Shown: positions 46,815-57,058 of the stretch, one piece after another
Position numbering within the stretch: position 1 is the first letter of the stretch
Layout of the letters: each line of letters begins with the position of its first letter
Assembly (NCBI GenBank): GCA_003194525.1
Contig: NBIV01000297.1
Location: 51,658-115,657, forward strand
Direction of reading: 5' to 3'
Length of the DNA: 64,000 nt
Source of the DNA: Gracilariopsis chorda
Taxonomy: Eukaryota; Rhodophyta; Florideophyceae; Gracilariales; Gracilariaceae
Notes under the pieces: generated by a model
Told to the model about the DNA's origin: nothing
Seen by the model: only the letters and a program-made list of their open reading frames with translations
Databases searched by the model: none
Made by a program: the position numbers and the translations under genes

Positions 46815-47024
46815 CATTGCTTCAGCGCACAAGGAAGACTGCGCATTTTCCCTGCAAGTGTCTAGCAGGGGTTAAATGGTGAACGCTTATCGCGACAGCT
46901 ACTAACCTCCCTGGGACGACACGTACGGATTGTAAAGCCCCTCGTTCTGAAGTGCGCAGAACAGGGTAGGTCAAGAAGAATTTCGTACCTCACCTGGAGA
47001 GAGTTACCAGGGTCAGGGGTTCAA

Positions 47025-47066
47025 CCCTTAGGGTAGCGGAGGTAGTTTCTCCCGTCAGTGCGCCCG
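47025..47066 (+). promoter_or_regulatory. Conserved leader block, B2 copy
   Basis: Reads CCTTAGGGTAGCGGAGGTAG and ends TCAGTGCGCCCG. GGAG and CTCC flank a seven-base loop. Confidence 0.65.
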
Positions 47067-47412
47067 CCTTTACGAAGTTATTTTCAGTTCCGAGTATGCT
47101 TCAGAGCTACTCGTGAGTATACTCCGGGCGTGGAGGACCCGACCTCCGCCTGTGATTTGCGTACCAGACGCGTCTGGACGAGCGTTGAGACTTGGTTACA
47201 TGGTCACCGCTGGCGCCCTCGCTGTTGAGTGTTAAGATACTCCGCTCCAGTTCCCTCCTCATAGTGTGACATCAGCTGCAAGTCAATAGCTGTATCTCGA
47301 TCAGGCATTCATATCAACTTCTGGTCAACTTTGTAAGCATCGAGTCCCTCACTCTGCTTCATTTTCATTTCATTTGGTTCATTTTTTTGGTGGTTGATCT
47401 CCTTCCGGAACA

Positions 47413-47624
47413 ATGTCTGACTCCGAAGTTGAGTCCGAAACCACCTCTGGTGTGAAGATCCCACGCTTCCATGGTAAGCGAGGTGAAGATTACACCCTAT
47501 GGCGACACCGTCTACGTGCCGCGTGTCGAATTAAAGGTGTCTGGAATGTTGTTATGTCCAGTTCGGAGTAGTCATCTAGTGCCACAATGACACAAGCGTC
47601 TGTTTCTAGTGCGCTCCAGACACC
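47413..47624 (+). pseudogene. B2 Gag fragment
   Basis: The ATG at 47413 begins MSDSEVESETTSGVK. A TAG at 47569-47571 replaces the GAG of other B copies (G-to-T). The gene is cut at 47624 by the inverted C LTR, so only the N-terminal 70 codons remain. Confidence 0.85.
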
Positions 47625-48357
47625 TGTTGCAACGCATGCGGGTTATGAAAACAAAAGGTGAGAAACAACGGGAGGAAGAAGAAACAAGAAAATGAAACAA
47701 GGAAGGTTGTCAGCCTTAGTCGACCGGTTTACTCGACAGCAGGCAAAGCCAATCTACATATACCCTACTGCACACACTTCACCGTCGTAGCAGCAAGCGA
47801 CGGCAGTTGTTGCACCATTACACTACACGTTATTCGTAGGTGCAGGTGTACACGAAACGCGCACACAATCTAGAGGGTCACAATTTCAAATAACTAAATC
47901 AATCAATGCGGCAAATCCATTGCCAGTCCCTTGATCTGGAACCAGCTCTAAAAAATCAACAATTACCATCCTGGCACTCCAACCCCTCCGCGCAGCCCGC
48001 AAACGCACATTGTCCCAAATCACCCAATACAGCTCCAATTCGCATCTTCGGCATTGCAGCACAACCGTCTACTGCGCGCACACTTGGACCAACCACATTG
48101 CTCCACTTGTGCATATCCGCAATCCAGTACCATACACTCCATAACACTTGTACGGTATACAATGCATATAGCATTTTGCAGGAGCCAATCACATTGCCAT
48201 TTCACGTTGGGTTTGAGCAGAGGCGCATATGCGCTTTTGGAGCGAGGGTCTCCAAAAGTGCCCATCGTCCCCTGAAGGTTTGATTTTGGACCAAGCGGAC
48301 ACCTTCTGTGGGGGTTGGCCAGGCACTCGACCACTTGTAGAGTTCAACAATTCAACA
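47625..48357 (-). repeat. C3 3' LTR
   Basis: 733 bases, reverse complement of the C LTR, from TGTTGCAACGC to AATTCAACA. The first hairpin arm near the palindrome is changed by one base (GGTCTCC). Confidence 0.87.
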
Positions 48358-48607
48358 CTCCTCCTCGTGTTCCTGTCCAAGACCAAGCCGTTTGAGAATT
48401 GCAATAACACTCATACGTCCCAATGGCTTGGTGAGTAAATCGGCATCATTCAGCTCACTTGGGACCTATTGAACACTAATCACATTGTCTCTTCTGAGAT
48501 CTCGGATAAAGTGAACCTTTACATCAATGTGCTTAGCACGACTAGAAGGAACCCTTTCACCACCAGCCCACTCCAATGGGCACTGGTTGTCAGAGTGTAG
48601 AGAAACC
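48358..48607 (-). pseudogene. C3 Pol C-terminal fragment
   Basis: On the minus strand it encodes the end of RNase H (LHSDNQCPLEWAGG, SSRAKHIDVKVHFIRDL) and then, after an in-frame TAG, VPSELN and DLLTKPLGR. The TAG is at the same place as in C2, although the two copies differ nearby (GTTCAATAG here, GTTGAATAG there). Confidence 0.85.
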
Positions 48608-49420
48608 TGTTGATGTTAGCACATAGTCGAGTGCCTGGTAGTCCTGGGAAATCGTAAAGCAACACTTGGAACCAAAGTTTGATATAACGGAGGGCTGTTT
48701 TTGGTACCTGCTCTACAAAAGCGCATATGCGTGTGTTCTCAAACCCAACGTGAAACGGGCATATGATTGGCTACTGCAAATACTCATATGCAACGTATTG
48801 GTTACAAGTGTTATGCATTCTATGGGTCCTGGGCATGGAACTGGCCACTTGGCATAAGGTGAATGGGCATGGTACTGAAGAATATGTGTGGCTACATGTG
48901 GTTTACAGGTATATGGAAGTGTGTCATGTGTGCGCTTGTGCAAGTAAGCACGTGCCATGCACGCAACACACCTAGGGTATGTACATGGATGTGGTGGCAT
49001 GTGTATTTCTGCTTTGTCATTGTCATGATGATGCGAGGAAGTGTGTATACAGTGCTGCAGCATGCTGGCACATTGTTGGCATGTCCGGTTCACTTATTGT
49101 GCGTTGTTGGCTGCTTGGTTCACTTGGTGTGCGTGGTTGCAATGTGTTGTAATGTTGTTATGCCTGGTTGTACTAAGCTGTAATCAGTTTGTGCAACCCT
49201 TATTGTGTTATGTTTGATTATGATTGGTGGTATTGGGTGTCCGCACTTAGTGCTGTAGGGTTTTCTTGTAGTTGAATTGCGAAGTAGATGTGCTATATAA
49301 GACTCTGAAGTCGCAGTACCAAGTAAATTCGGCCCTAAGCCTGGCAACCTTCACTCTTTATTTTCTTTCTTTCTTTCCTTTTTCATTTCCGCCGAAGCCC
49401 AACTATCGTTTACATTATCA
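48608..49420 (+). repeat. B3 5' LTR, the only full-length B LTR
   Basis: 813 bases, TGTTGATG to ATTATCA. It carries the shared U3 module at 48721-48793 and a TATATAAG box at 49294-49301. Confidence 0.87.
48721..48793 (+). promoter_or_regulatory. Shared U3 module, B3 LTR
   Basis: GCGCATATGCGT (one base from the perfect palindrome) at offset 0, ACCCAACGTGAAA at 22, ATTGGCTACTGCAAA at 45 (48766) and ATATGCA at 65. Confidence 0.75.
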
Positions 49421-49434
49421 GGTTATGGGCCCAG
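49421..49434 (+). promoter_or_regulatory. B3 primer binding site
   Basis: GGTTATGGGCCCAG, directly after the LTR. Confidence 0.8.
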
Positions 49435-50210
49435 AGCGTCGATATTTTGCAGACGTCGCGCTCTTTTGACTTTCTTTCGTTCGATTCATCGTCTTGCGCA
49501 GATCATCTTTGCAAGTCTTGTGAAAGTATTTGGTGCTGTGGTGAAAGTAGGCAAAGCGTTCAGAGACACCTTCTCTGGTAAGCCGACCTGCGCCTGTTCC
49601 GATCCCGGCTCCATTGCTTCAGCGCACAAGGAAGACCGCGCTATTTTCGTGCAAGTGTCTAGCAGGGGGTAAATGGTGAACGCTTATCGCGACAGCTACT
49701 AACCTCCCTGGGACGACACGTACGGATTGTAAAGCCCCTCATTCTGAAGTGCGCAGAACAGGGTAGGTCAAGAATAATTTCGTACCTCACCTGGAGAGAG
49801 TTACCAGGGTCCAGGGGTTCAACCCTTAGGGTAGCGGAGGTAGTTTCTCCCGTCAGTGCGCCCGCCTTTACGAAGTTATTTTCATTTCCGAGTTTGCTTC
49901 AGAGCTACTTCTGACTATACTCCGGGCGTAGAGGACCCGACCTCCGCCTGTGATTCGCCTACCAGATGCGTCTGGACGAGCGTTGAGACTTGGTTACACG
50001 GTCTCCGCTGGCGCCCTCGCTGTTGAGTTTTGAGATACTCCGCTCCAGTTCTCTCCTCATAGCGTGACATCAGCTGCAAGTCAATAGGTGTATCGCGATC
50101 AGGCATTCATATTAGCTTCTGGTCAACTTTCTAAGCATCGAGTCCCTCACTCTGCTTCATTTTCATTTCATTTGGTTTCATTTTTGGGTAGTTGATCTCC
50201 TTCCGGAATA
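49435..50210 (+). other. B3 leader
   Basis: 776 bases, closely matching the B1 leader, with the GTAAGC stretch near 49577 and the conserved block at 49823-49864. Confidence 0.65.
49823..49864 (+). promoter_or_regulatory. Conserved leader block, B3 copy
   Basis: Same sequence as the B2 block; intact GGAG/CTCC stem. Confidence 0.65.
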
Positions 50211-51064
50211 ATGTCTGACTCCGAAGTTGAGTCCGAAACCACCTCTGGTGTGAAGATCCCACGCTTTTATGGTAAGCGAGGTGAAGATTACACCCTATAG
50301 CGACACCGTCTACGTGCCGCGTGTCGAATTAAATGTGTCTGGAATGTGGTTATGTCCAGTTCGGAGGAGTCATCTAGTGCCACAATGACACAAGCGTCTG
50401 TTTCTAGTGCGACCCAGACACCCTCCCGTATACTTGCAAAGCGCGAAAAGGCATGTGCAATCATCATTTGTGCACTTGGTGATGCTCCACTGCGTGTAGT
50501 CATGGATGTGGATGATGACCCTGGTCACATGCTTCAACTACTTGATGCGAGATATGCCTCAAACAGGACTGTGTCTCGTATAGCTGTGCAGACTCAGCTG
50601 TTCAGAATGTCATACAAAGGCCAAAACATGTCTGAGTATGTGGACCAGTTTGCCTGTCTGTTCTCGCAGCTGGACCGCATGGGCAAGGATGCGGCTATAC
50701 CTGAGTCTCACAAGGCACCTATGCTTCTGGCCTCTATTGACCCCAACTGCTCTTTGGAGTCAACTGCCGCAGCACTTAGGACCAAGGAGATCTCCGAACT
50801 GACATGGGACTATGTGGCGACAACCCTGATTGATGAATATAATGCTCGTCAAATGGGTTCAGGTAGTTCCAGTGGAGGGCGTAATCGCAAAAATAACAGG
50901 TGCAAGGGTGGTGCCCGAATAAGTGGACACAGCAGTTCATCGATTGGTAATGAAAATGATGGTAACGCGTCAGATTCAACCACTGTTAACGACCCCACTG
51001 GTCGTGCATATGCTGCTGGAAGCAGAAATGGGTACCACTGCACCTTCTGCGACCGTGATGGACA
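50211..51064 (+). pseudogene. B3 Gag, one stop, truncated by the A array
   Basis: The ATG at 50211 opens the B gag. A TAG at 50298-50300 replaces the TGG of B1 and B2 (G-to-A). The frame then continues through the Gag body to the zinc knuckle, where the first three ligands (C, C, H) are present before the A LTR begins at 51065. The apparent continuation to 51131 is LTR sequence. Confidence 0.87.
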
Positions 51065-51843
51065 TGTTGGCAGTAGTACCTGTGCTGTCACTGAAAACCA
51101 AATGTTCCGGGGAGCATGGGCTGTTTTATAGGGTACCTCTGCAAAAGCGCATATGCGCGTGTGCGCGAACCCAACGTGAAACTGGCTTCTGATTGGCTAC
51201 TGCAAATGTACATATGCAACGTGGGGCGTACAAGTGGTATGGCATAACTGGATCGGTTGGACACACCCACGTGTCCAGCTACTACAGTGGTCACAGTGTA
51301 CGTTGTGTGCAGGGGATACTGATGAAGTGGTTGACACCTGGTACAAGTGGTACAGCAGTGGTTGGTACAATGGTAAGGTGCGCATGCACTGTCAACAGGT
51401 TTACAAATCCACGGGTATATTGATGACGTGGGTGTTGTGTGCATTGCCACATGATGACATGGCACTAACACCACAGGTTACGTGCCGACTTACCGTGACG
51501 TGTTGACTTACCGTGATGTGTTGGCATGTGCTGGCGTTTGTTGGAGTCGTGAATTTGTGCCTTGTCATGGTCATGTGTATGCACGTAACTATTACAGAAC
51601 ATTGGTGCGTTGGTGTGCGCTGGTGTAATGAGGTTGTGCTGAGCTGGCTATGTCATGTTAGATGATGATTGGTAGTATTGAGTGTCCCTGCTTAGTGGTT
51701 TAGGTTTTACTTGTAGTTGGTGTTCCCGCGCAATTCGAGTTTAGAGTGGTATATAAGATGTGCCTGAAGGACCTCCAAGTAAATCCAAGCCAGAGCTGGC
51801 GAACTTCCCTTCCATCCATTCAACTTCCTTTCAACTTTCAACA
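51065..51843 (+). repeat. A array, first LTR
   Basis: 779 bases, TGTTGGCAG to TTTCAACA. About 2% different from the middle LTR by eye. It contains the U3 module (51147-51219), TATATAAG at 51750-51757, and two successive copies of GACTTACCGTGANGTGTT near 51487-51520. Confidence 0.92.
51147..51219 (+). promoter_or_regulatory. Shared U3 module, first array LTR
   Basis: GCGCATATGCGC at 51147-51158, ACCCAACGTGAAA at offset 22, ATTGGCTACTGCAAA at offset 45 (51192) and ATATGCA at offset 65. Confidence 0.75.
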
Positions 51844-51857
51844 GGTTATGGGCCCAG
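51844..51857 (+). promoter_or_regulatory. Primer binding site, first array body
   Basis: GGTTATGGGCCCAG directly after the LTR. Confidence 0.82.
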
Positions 51858-53069
51858 CCCCGCTAACCGCTGCCGCTATCCCTTTCCGTATCGTTCGTCT
51901 GTCGCCGCTCTCCCTCACCGCCGTTCATCCGTTTCGCTGTTGTTGCCTCTTTCGTCGTTGCGTCGGGTATCTTGATCCCATTGTTGGTCGGGGTTGGTCA
52001 TTCTCCTTTGGTTTGCGTTCCTCCCTGAGGGCGTTGTGGTGGTAGTGGTTCGACGTTTACTTCCTATCGTTGTTGAGTTGGGCCTCCGTTGTTTCCCCGT
52101 GTTGTCGATCGCTATCTACTTTGTGTGTGACACTCCCTCTATCTTGTGTTTTGGGATCCCCGAGTCGTTTGTCGGGTCGTATCCGTGAGGTCGAGTCGGT
52201 CTAGTTTCGAAGTCTGGGCTCCGTGATCGTGTGCTCAGCAGTTGCTTGTTCTTCGTGTTTCTTAATCATCATCTGGTGTCCAGTGCGACGAGCGGTTGAT
52301 CCGGGTTACTTTGGGTGATTCCAGGTATCCGGGGACGTGAGCCTGGCGGCTTGAACCAAAGCGGGTGTACTGTCGAGCGGCTTCCCACCGGTCCATTTGG
52401 ACAGATAACGGTGACGGTCGTTAAGACCTGGTAAGTTCAGCGGGTGCATCCGTGGACGGGGTGCCGTGGCGTACTGCGCTGGTGCGGGTGATTGAATTAT
52501 TTGTTTTGATCCTGACTGCGTGTCGGGATTCTTGGGCTGTTGCGAAGGTATTCCATAACGAGCTTTTGATCCGTGCATCTGACCCTTGGGCGTTTGTGCG
52601 GGGAGGCGACGTGGCGTAGGCTGACCTCCTTCTTAGGATCAGGCCGCGTGTGACCTTAAGTGGTTGCGCGTTAGCAGCGTACTTTGGTTGCCATAGTAGC
52701 TTCAGTTGCGAGGTCGCGCAAGTTCTTGCAAGAGGCCAGAGAGGGTTATACTTGGTGAAGGCATATCTTGGGTCATTAACCATCCTCTGGAAGCCTCTTA
52801 GAGAGCGACGCATCTTCTCCTTAGACGTAGGAGAGGGAAGACAGAAGAAGACGTCTTGTACCCGGAGCATCTCCGGGGGCCAGGGGTCCGACACCCTAGG
52901 GTAGCGGAGGTAGTTTCTCCCGTCAGTGCGCCCGAATTTGAAGTTTTGTTGTTGTTGTTGTTGTTGTCGTTGTTTTTGTTGTTATTGTTGTCGTTGTTGC
53001 CATTTTTGTACTACTTAAGTGCCGTAGGTCTTTCATCGCACCTGTGCTGTTTGTTGACATCTACCAAGC
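51858..53069 (+). other. Family A leader, first array body
   Basis: About 1.2 kb before gag. It holds the conserved block (52894-52934) and an imperfect (GTT)n run at about 52940-53000. From about 52096 to 52980 it appears identical to the second body's leader, while flanking parts differ by 1-2%. A 157-codon stretch is open on the opposite strand (52421-52894). No sense-strand gene is recognised. Confidence 0.65.
52894..52934 (+). promoter_or_regulatory. Conserved leader block, first array body
   Basis: CCCTAGGGTAGCGGAGGTAG at the start, TCAGTGCGCCCG at the end; GGAG/CTCC stem with a seven-base loop. Confidence 0.68.
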
Positions 53070-56000
53070 ATGGATTCATTCGGTGGCATCAAGATTGAAA
53101 AGTTGGGCGAGGATAACTTCCATGTATGGAAGCAAAAGGTTGAGTTGCTGCTTGCTCTCAAGGACCTCGATGACCATCTTGAATCAACCAGGCCTACGGA
53201 CGATAACGAGTTGTCAGCATGGAAGAAGAAAGACGCCAAGGCCAGGGCTGTTATTGGTCTCAGCATCAGTGATGAGCATTTGGACCATGTGAGGGATACC
53301 GAGAATGCTGCGGAAATGTGGAAAGCCATTTGCGATGTGTTCCAGCGTAAAACGCTGCTCAACCGAATCAATGCAAGACGTGCCTTCTACACAGCCAAGA
53401 TGCGAGATGATGAGAAAATGTTACACTTCATCAATCGTGTTCGTCATCTTGCATCGGATCTGAAAAGCATGGACGTAGTGGTTGAGGAGGAAGACATCGC
53501 TATGGCAATCCGATGTGGGCTACCAGACCGCTTCGAACACCTCATTGTCGCTATTGACACCACGATTGGTGATCGTAAACTCCATTTAGAGTTTGTGAAA
53601 AGTCGTTTGCTGCAAGAGGAACAGCGAATGAACGATCGTGCCAAGGAGGAGTCCGGAAGTGACACGGCTTTGGTCGGTGCGCAGTCACGAAAGAAGTCCA
53701 TGGTGTGCTACTACTGTGGTAAGAAGGGGCATATCCAGAGAAACTGTTTCAAGAGACAACGTGACGAAGCTAGCAAAGAGCAGAGTGCTGTCGCAAACCC
53801 AGCTGTGCAGACCAATCTCGGCAACGAGAAACGAGGATGTGACAGTGACTCTGACTTTGTTTGTCTCATTGCGACAGGTTCTATGGAAGAAAGTATCAGT
53901 GACTGGATCATTGACTCTGGTGCCACCGCCCATATGACGTATGACGAGTCCATGTTTGACAGTTATAGCAAAAGAGAGTCTGCCAGTGTGAGTATCGGCA
54001 ATGACTCGAAGCTGGAGTCTCTTGGTCATGGCAGTGTCCACCTCGATCTCGCTGTTGAAGGGCGTAAGAGCAAGTGCCGGTTGGGTGAAGTAGTGCACGT
54101 ACCGAATCTAAGGTATCATCTGCTGTCAGTATCTGCGATGTGTGACCTGGGTGCGCGAGTGGTGTTTGACAAAACCAAAGTATGTGTATACAAAGGCAAC
54201 ACCATGATCGCCCAGGGCCGTCGCATCAAAGGACTGTACTACCTATGTACCACGATTGAAGTACCAAAAGACATGGACAACGCACTTGTGACTGACCTGT
54301 CACTATGGCATGCTCGAATGGCTCATGTGAATGTGGATGGTATCAAACATATGGCTCGTAGCGGTGTTGTGTCAGGGCTGAATGTGGACTTGAATCAATC
54401 GATGGATGTGTGTGACTCTTGTGTAGTGGGAAAATCTACACGTGCTCCAACTCCCAAGCAAGGGGGGGAACGGGCTTTGCACCCATTGGACCTAGCGCAT
54501 TCGGACATTTGTGGTCCAATCCAAGTAGGTTCCTTGGGAGGTTCACGCTACTTCGTCACATTCATCGATGATCACTCCCGTTTTTGCTTCTTGTACATGC
54601 TCAAGACCAAGGATGAGGTGTTCCACGTGTTCGTGAAGTGGCTCAAGAGGGTTCAAAATCAGAGTGACCGACATGTGAAAACCATCACTGCACGTGAGTC
54701 TGTGCTACATGCGTTACGCACAGACAATGCTGGTGAATATGTGTCAAAGAAGTTTTCACAAGAGCTTGAACGTCACGGTATTGAACATCAGCGAACGGTG
54801 CCTTACAATCCACATCAGAATGGTCTGGCCGAACGGTTCAACCGAACACTCATGGACTTGGTGAGATCGATGCTGCATCACAAGAAACTGCCAAAGAGCT
54901 TCTGGGCTGAAGCATTGAACGTTGCAGTGTATGTGCGCAATCGAGTCACGTGCAAGGCCCTTCCGAGTAACGTGACACCACTCGAGATGTGGAGAGGATA
55001 TGAACCTGACTTGAGCAATCTGCGTGTGTTCGGTAGCCGGTGCTGGTACAAAGTGGTGGACCACAAGCTGAAGAAGCTGGAGCAACGTGCCGTGAAGGCG
55101 GTCTTTATTGGGTACACAACTGGATCGAACGGTTATAAACTGTGGGATGCGCAAAAGAAGAAGGTGGTTGTGTCGAGAGATGTGAGGTTTGACGAATGTA
55201 GTGGTTCAGATCAAGGTACTGACCACGTTGATGATGACGACTATGCTGAGATCGACATCTCGGACAAGCCGAAATCAAACATCACCTCCACCTCTACTAC
55301 ACCCACCGATGCTGCCCAAGTTGAACCCACTGCACCAGATACTCCACCAGAAGAAGCTTCAGGCAGTGGCCACGATGAGCCCACAGCTGAGACAGAAGTT
55401 GAGCCAGACGTACCAGATCCACCACCACTTCGGAGATCCACTCGTGAGCGTAGAGCGCCTACCTCGTGGTGGCGCGGCACTGCCCTCCTCACTGCCAGTG
55501 ATGACGTCCCATCCTCATACTCCGATGCGGTGTCACGTCCTGATTCAAAAGCGTGGACCAAGGCCATGAACAGTGAGTACGAGTCTCTGATGGAGCATGA
55601 CACATGGAAGTTAGTGCCAAGGCCAGCTGACAGCAACGTGATATCATCCAAGTGGGTATTTGTGCAAAAATATGAGGCTGGCGACAACGATGAACCGACA
55701 GTGAGGTACAAGGCTCGTGTGGTGGCTCGAGGGTTTCTGCAGATCGAAGGTGTAGACTTCTCCGAGACGTATGCACCAGTGGTCAAATTCACATCCATTA
55801 GAATGATTCTGTCCATTGTAGCAGTGCAGGACTATCATCTGCACCAGATGGATGTGAAGACTGCATTCTTGAATGGCGACCTGGAAGAGACTGTGTACAT
55901 GGAGCAGCCGGACGGATTCATCAAACCTGGGAACGAGGACTTGGTATGCCTTCTCAAGAAAGCCACCTATGGGCTACGACAGGCATCAAGGCAGTGGTTT

Positions 56001-57058
56001 GCAAAGATGTACTTGTTCCTCGTTGGTTGGATGGGTCTGAAGCCAAACGTTGCAGACGAGTGCGTCTACAACGGAGAGGTACTGGGAGCGCTTGTGATCA
56101 TTGCTCTTTATGTGGACGACTTGCTCATTGCGAGTCCAAGTATGGAGACAATGAATCGCGTAAAGCGTGAACTGTCAAAACGTTTTCAGATGAAGGATCT
56201 CAGTGAAGCGCGCATGGTACTTGGGTTCGAGATCCATCGTGATCGATCCAAAAGACAGCTGTACCTGACACAGTCTGCATACACTCGTAAGTTCTTAGAA
56301 CGTTTTGGCATGTTGCAGTGCAAACCAATGGACACTCCCATGGACTCCGGTGCTGACCTCCATAAGGTAGAAGAGCCTCTGACGAACATCCCGTATCGCC
56401 AGGTGATCGGTTGTCTGATGTATCTCTCTGTTGGCACTCCACCGGACATCTCGTTTGCAGTGTCCAAGCTAGCCAAGTATGTCGAGAAACCTGGAGAGAC
56501 TCATTGGAAAGCGGTCAAGCATGTTCTGCGTTACCTCAATGGCACTCGCTCCCTCGGACCTACTTATGGCACCACGACTGATACTCAGCTGTATGGATAC
56601 GTAGACTCTGACTGGGCAGGTGATACATCCAACCGCAAGTCCACCAGTGGGTATGTGTTCATGATGTGCGGTGCTCCTGTGTCTTGGAGCTCGCGCCAAC
56701 AGGAAGTAGTTGCATTGTCTAGCGCTGAGGCTGAGTATGTGAGTCTGTGCAGTGGGACGAAGGAAGCGATCTGGCTGAGACGACTGTGGAGTTGCATTGG
56801 CAACGCAAGTGGACTACACGTGGATGAGTCAGTGACGCTAATGGTTGAGCCCACAACTGTGTACGTGGACAACCAAGGTTGCATCGACCTTGCTCGAAAT
56901 GGAGTTGTGAACAAGCGTACTAAGCACATTGATATTCGCTTTCACTTCACCAGAGAGGCTCTACGTGACAAAGCCGTCCCGTTGCAGTACTGTTCCACGG
57001 AAGACATGGTTGCCGATATGCTGACGAAAGCGCTCGGTCGAGTTAGGCTGGCAAGGTT
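53070..57058 (+). CDS. Family A Gag-Pol polyprotein, uninterrupted frame, 3' end lost
   Basis: Encodes particle protein, protease, integrase, reverse transcriptase and RNase H of a Ty1/copia element; acts in cytoplasmic particles and then the nucleus. The ATG begins MDSFGGIKIEKLGED, as in all A copies. Gag spans about residues 1-205; the zinc knuckle has C213, C216, H221 and C226. Protease DSGA starts at D282. The integrase zinc finger has H414, H419, C448 and C451; its catalytic residues are D479, D552 and E588, with the 35-residue spacing of the family. A Ser/Thr/Pro/acidic linker covers about 710-800. Reverse transcriptase has D928 and YVDD at 1014-1017; RNase H has D1179, E1220 and D1267. 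No frameshift separates Gag and Pol. After residue 1330 the frame enters the next LTR and gains 37 unrelated residues (stop at 57171-57173). Compared with A2 it lacks the last 11 residues and the polypurine tract, so the enzyme may be active but this copy's own plus-strand synthesis is doubtful. Confidence 0.9.

Larger units (their letters stand above)
45853..47412 (+). other. B2 leader with a nested solo A LTR
   Basis: Leader of about 775 bases once the 779-base A LTR and one CATTG are removed. It contains the GTAAGC stretch near 45997 and the conserved block at 47025-47066. Confidence 0.65.
45221..47624 (+). mobile_element. Ty1/copia family B, copy B2 (5' part)
   Basis: B LTR 3' part (45221-45838), primer site, leader (interrupted by a solo A LTR) and the first 71 codons of gag to 47624, where an inverted C LTR takes over. 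Confidence 0.85.
47625..48607 (-). mobile_element. Ty1/copia family C fragment (C3), 3' end only
   Basis: Reverse orientation: a full 3' LTR (47625-48357) and the last 250 bases of pol (48358-48607), cut by the B3 LTR. Confidence 0.87.
48608..51064 (+). mobile_element. Ty1/copia family B, copy B3 (5' part)
   Basis: Full LTR (48608-49420), primer site, leader and gag to the zinc knuckle at 51064, where the A array begins. B sequence reappears after the array at 63891 but lacks about 600 bases of gag-pol, so the two pieces probably come from different copies. Confidence 0.87.

Noticed and set aside
51088-51474. A 128-codon open stretch on the antisense strand of every A LTR (also 15192, 29152, 34162, 46405 and 57082)
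   Set aside because: The LTRs are only a few percent different, so an open frame persists by chance; the composition (Cys, Thr, His, Pro) follows from low-complexity DNA and the stretch overlaps equally long open stretches on the other strand.
52940-53000. (GTT)n / (AAC)n runs as a separate repeat locus
   Set aside because: They are part of the A leader in all copies (also 27633, 38691 and 58933) and not independent microsatellites.
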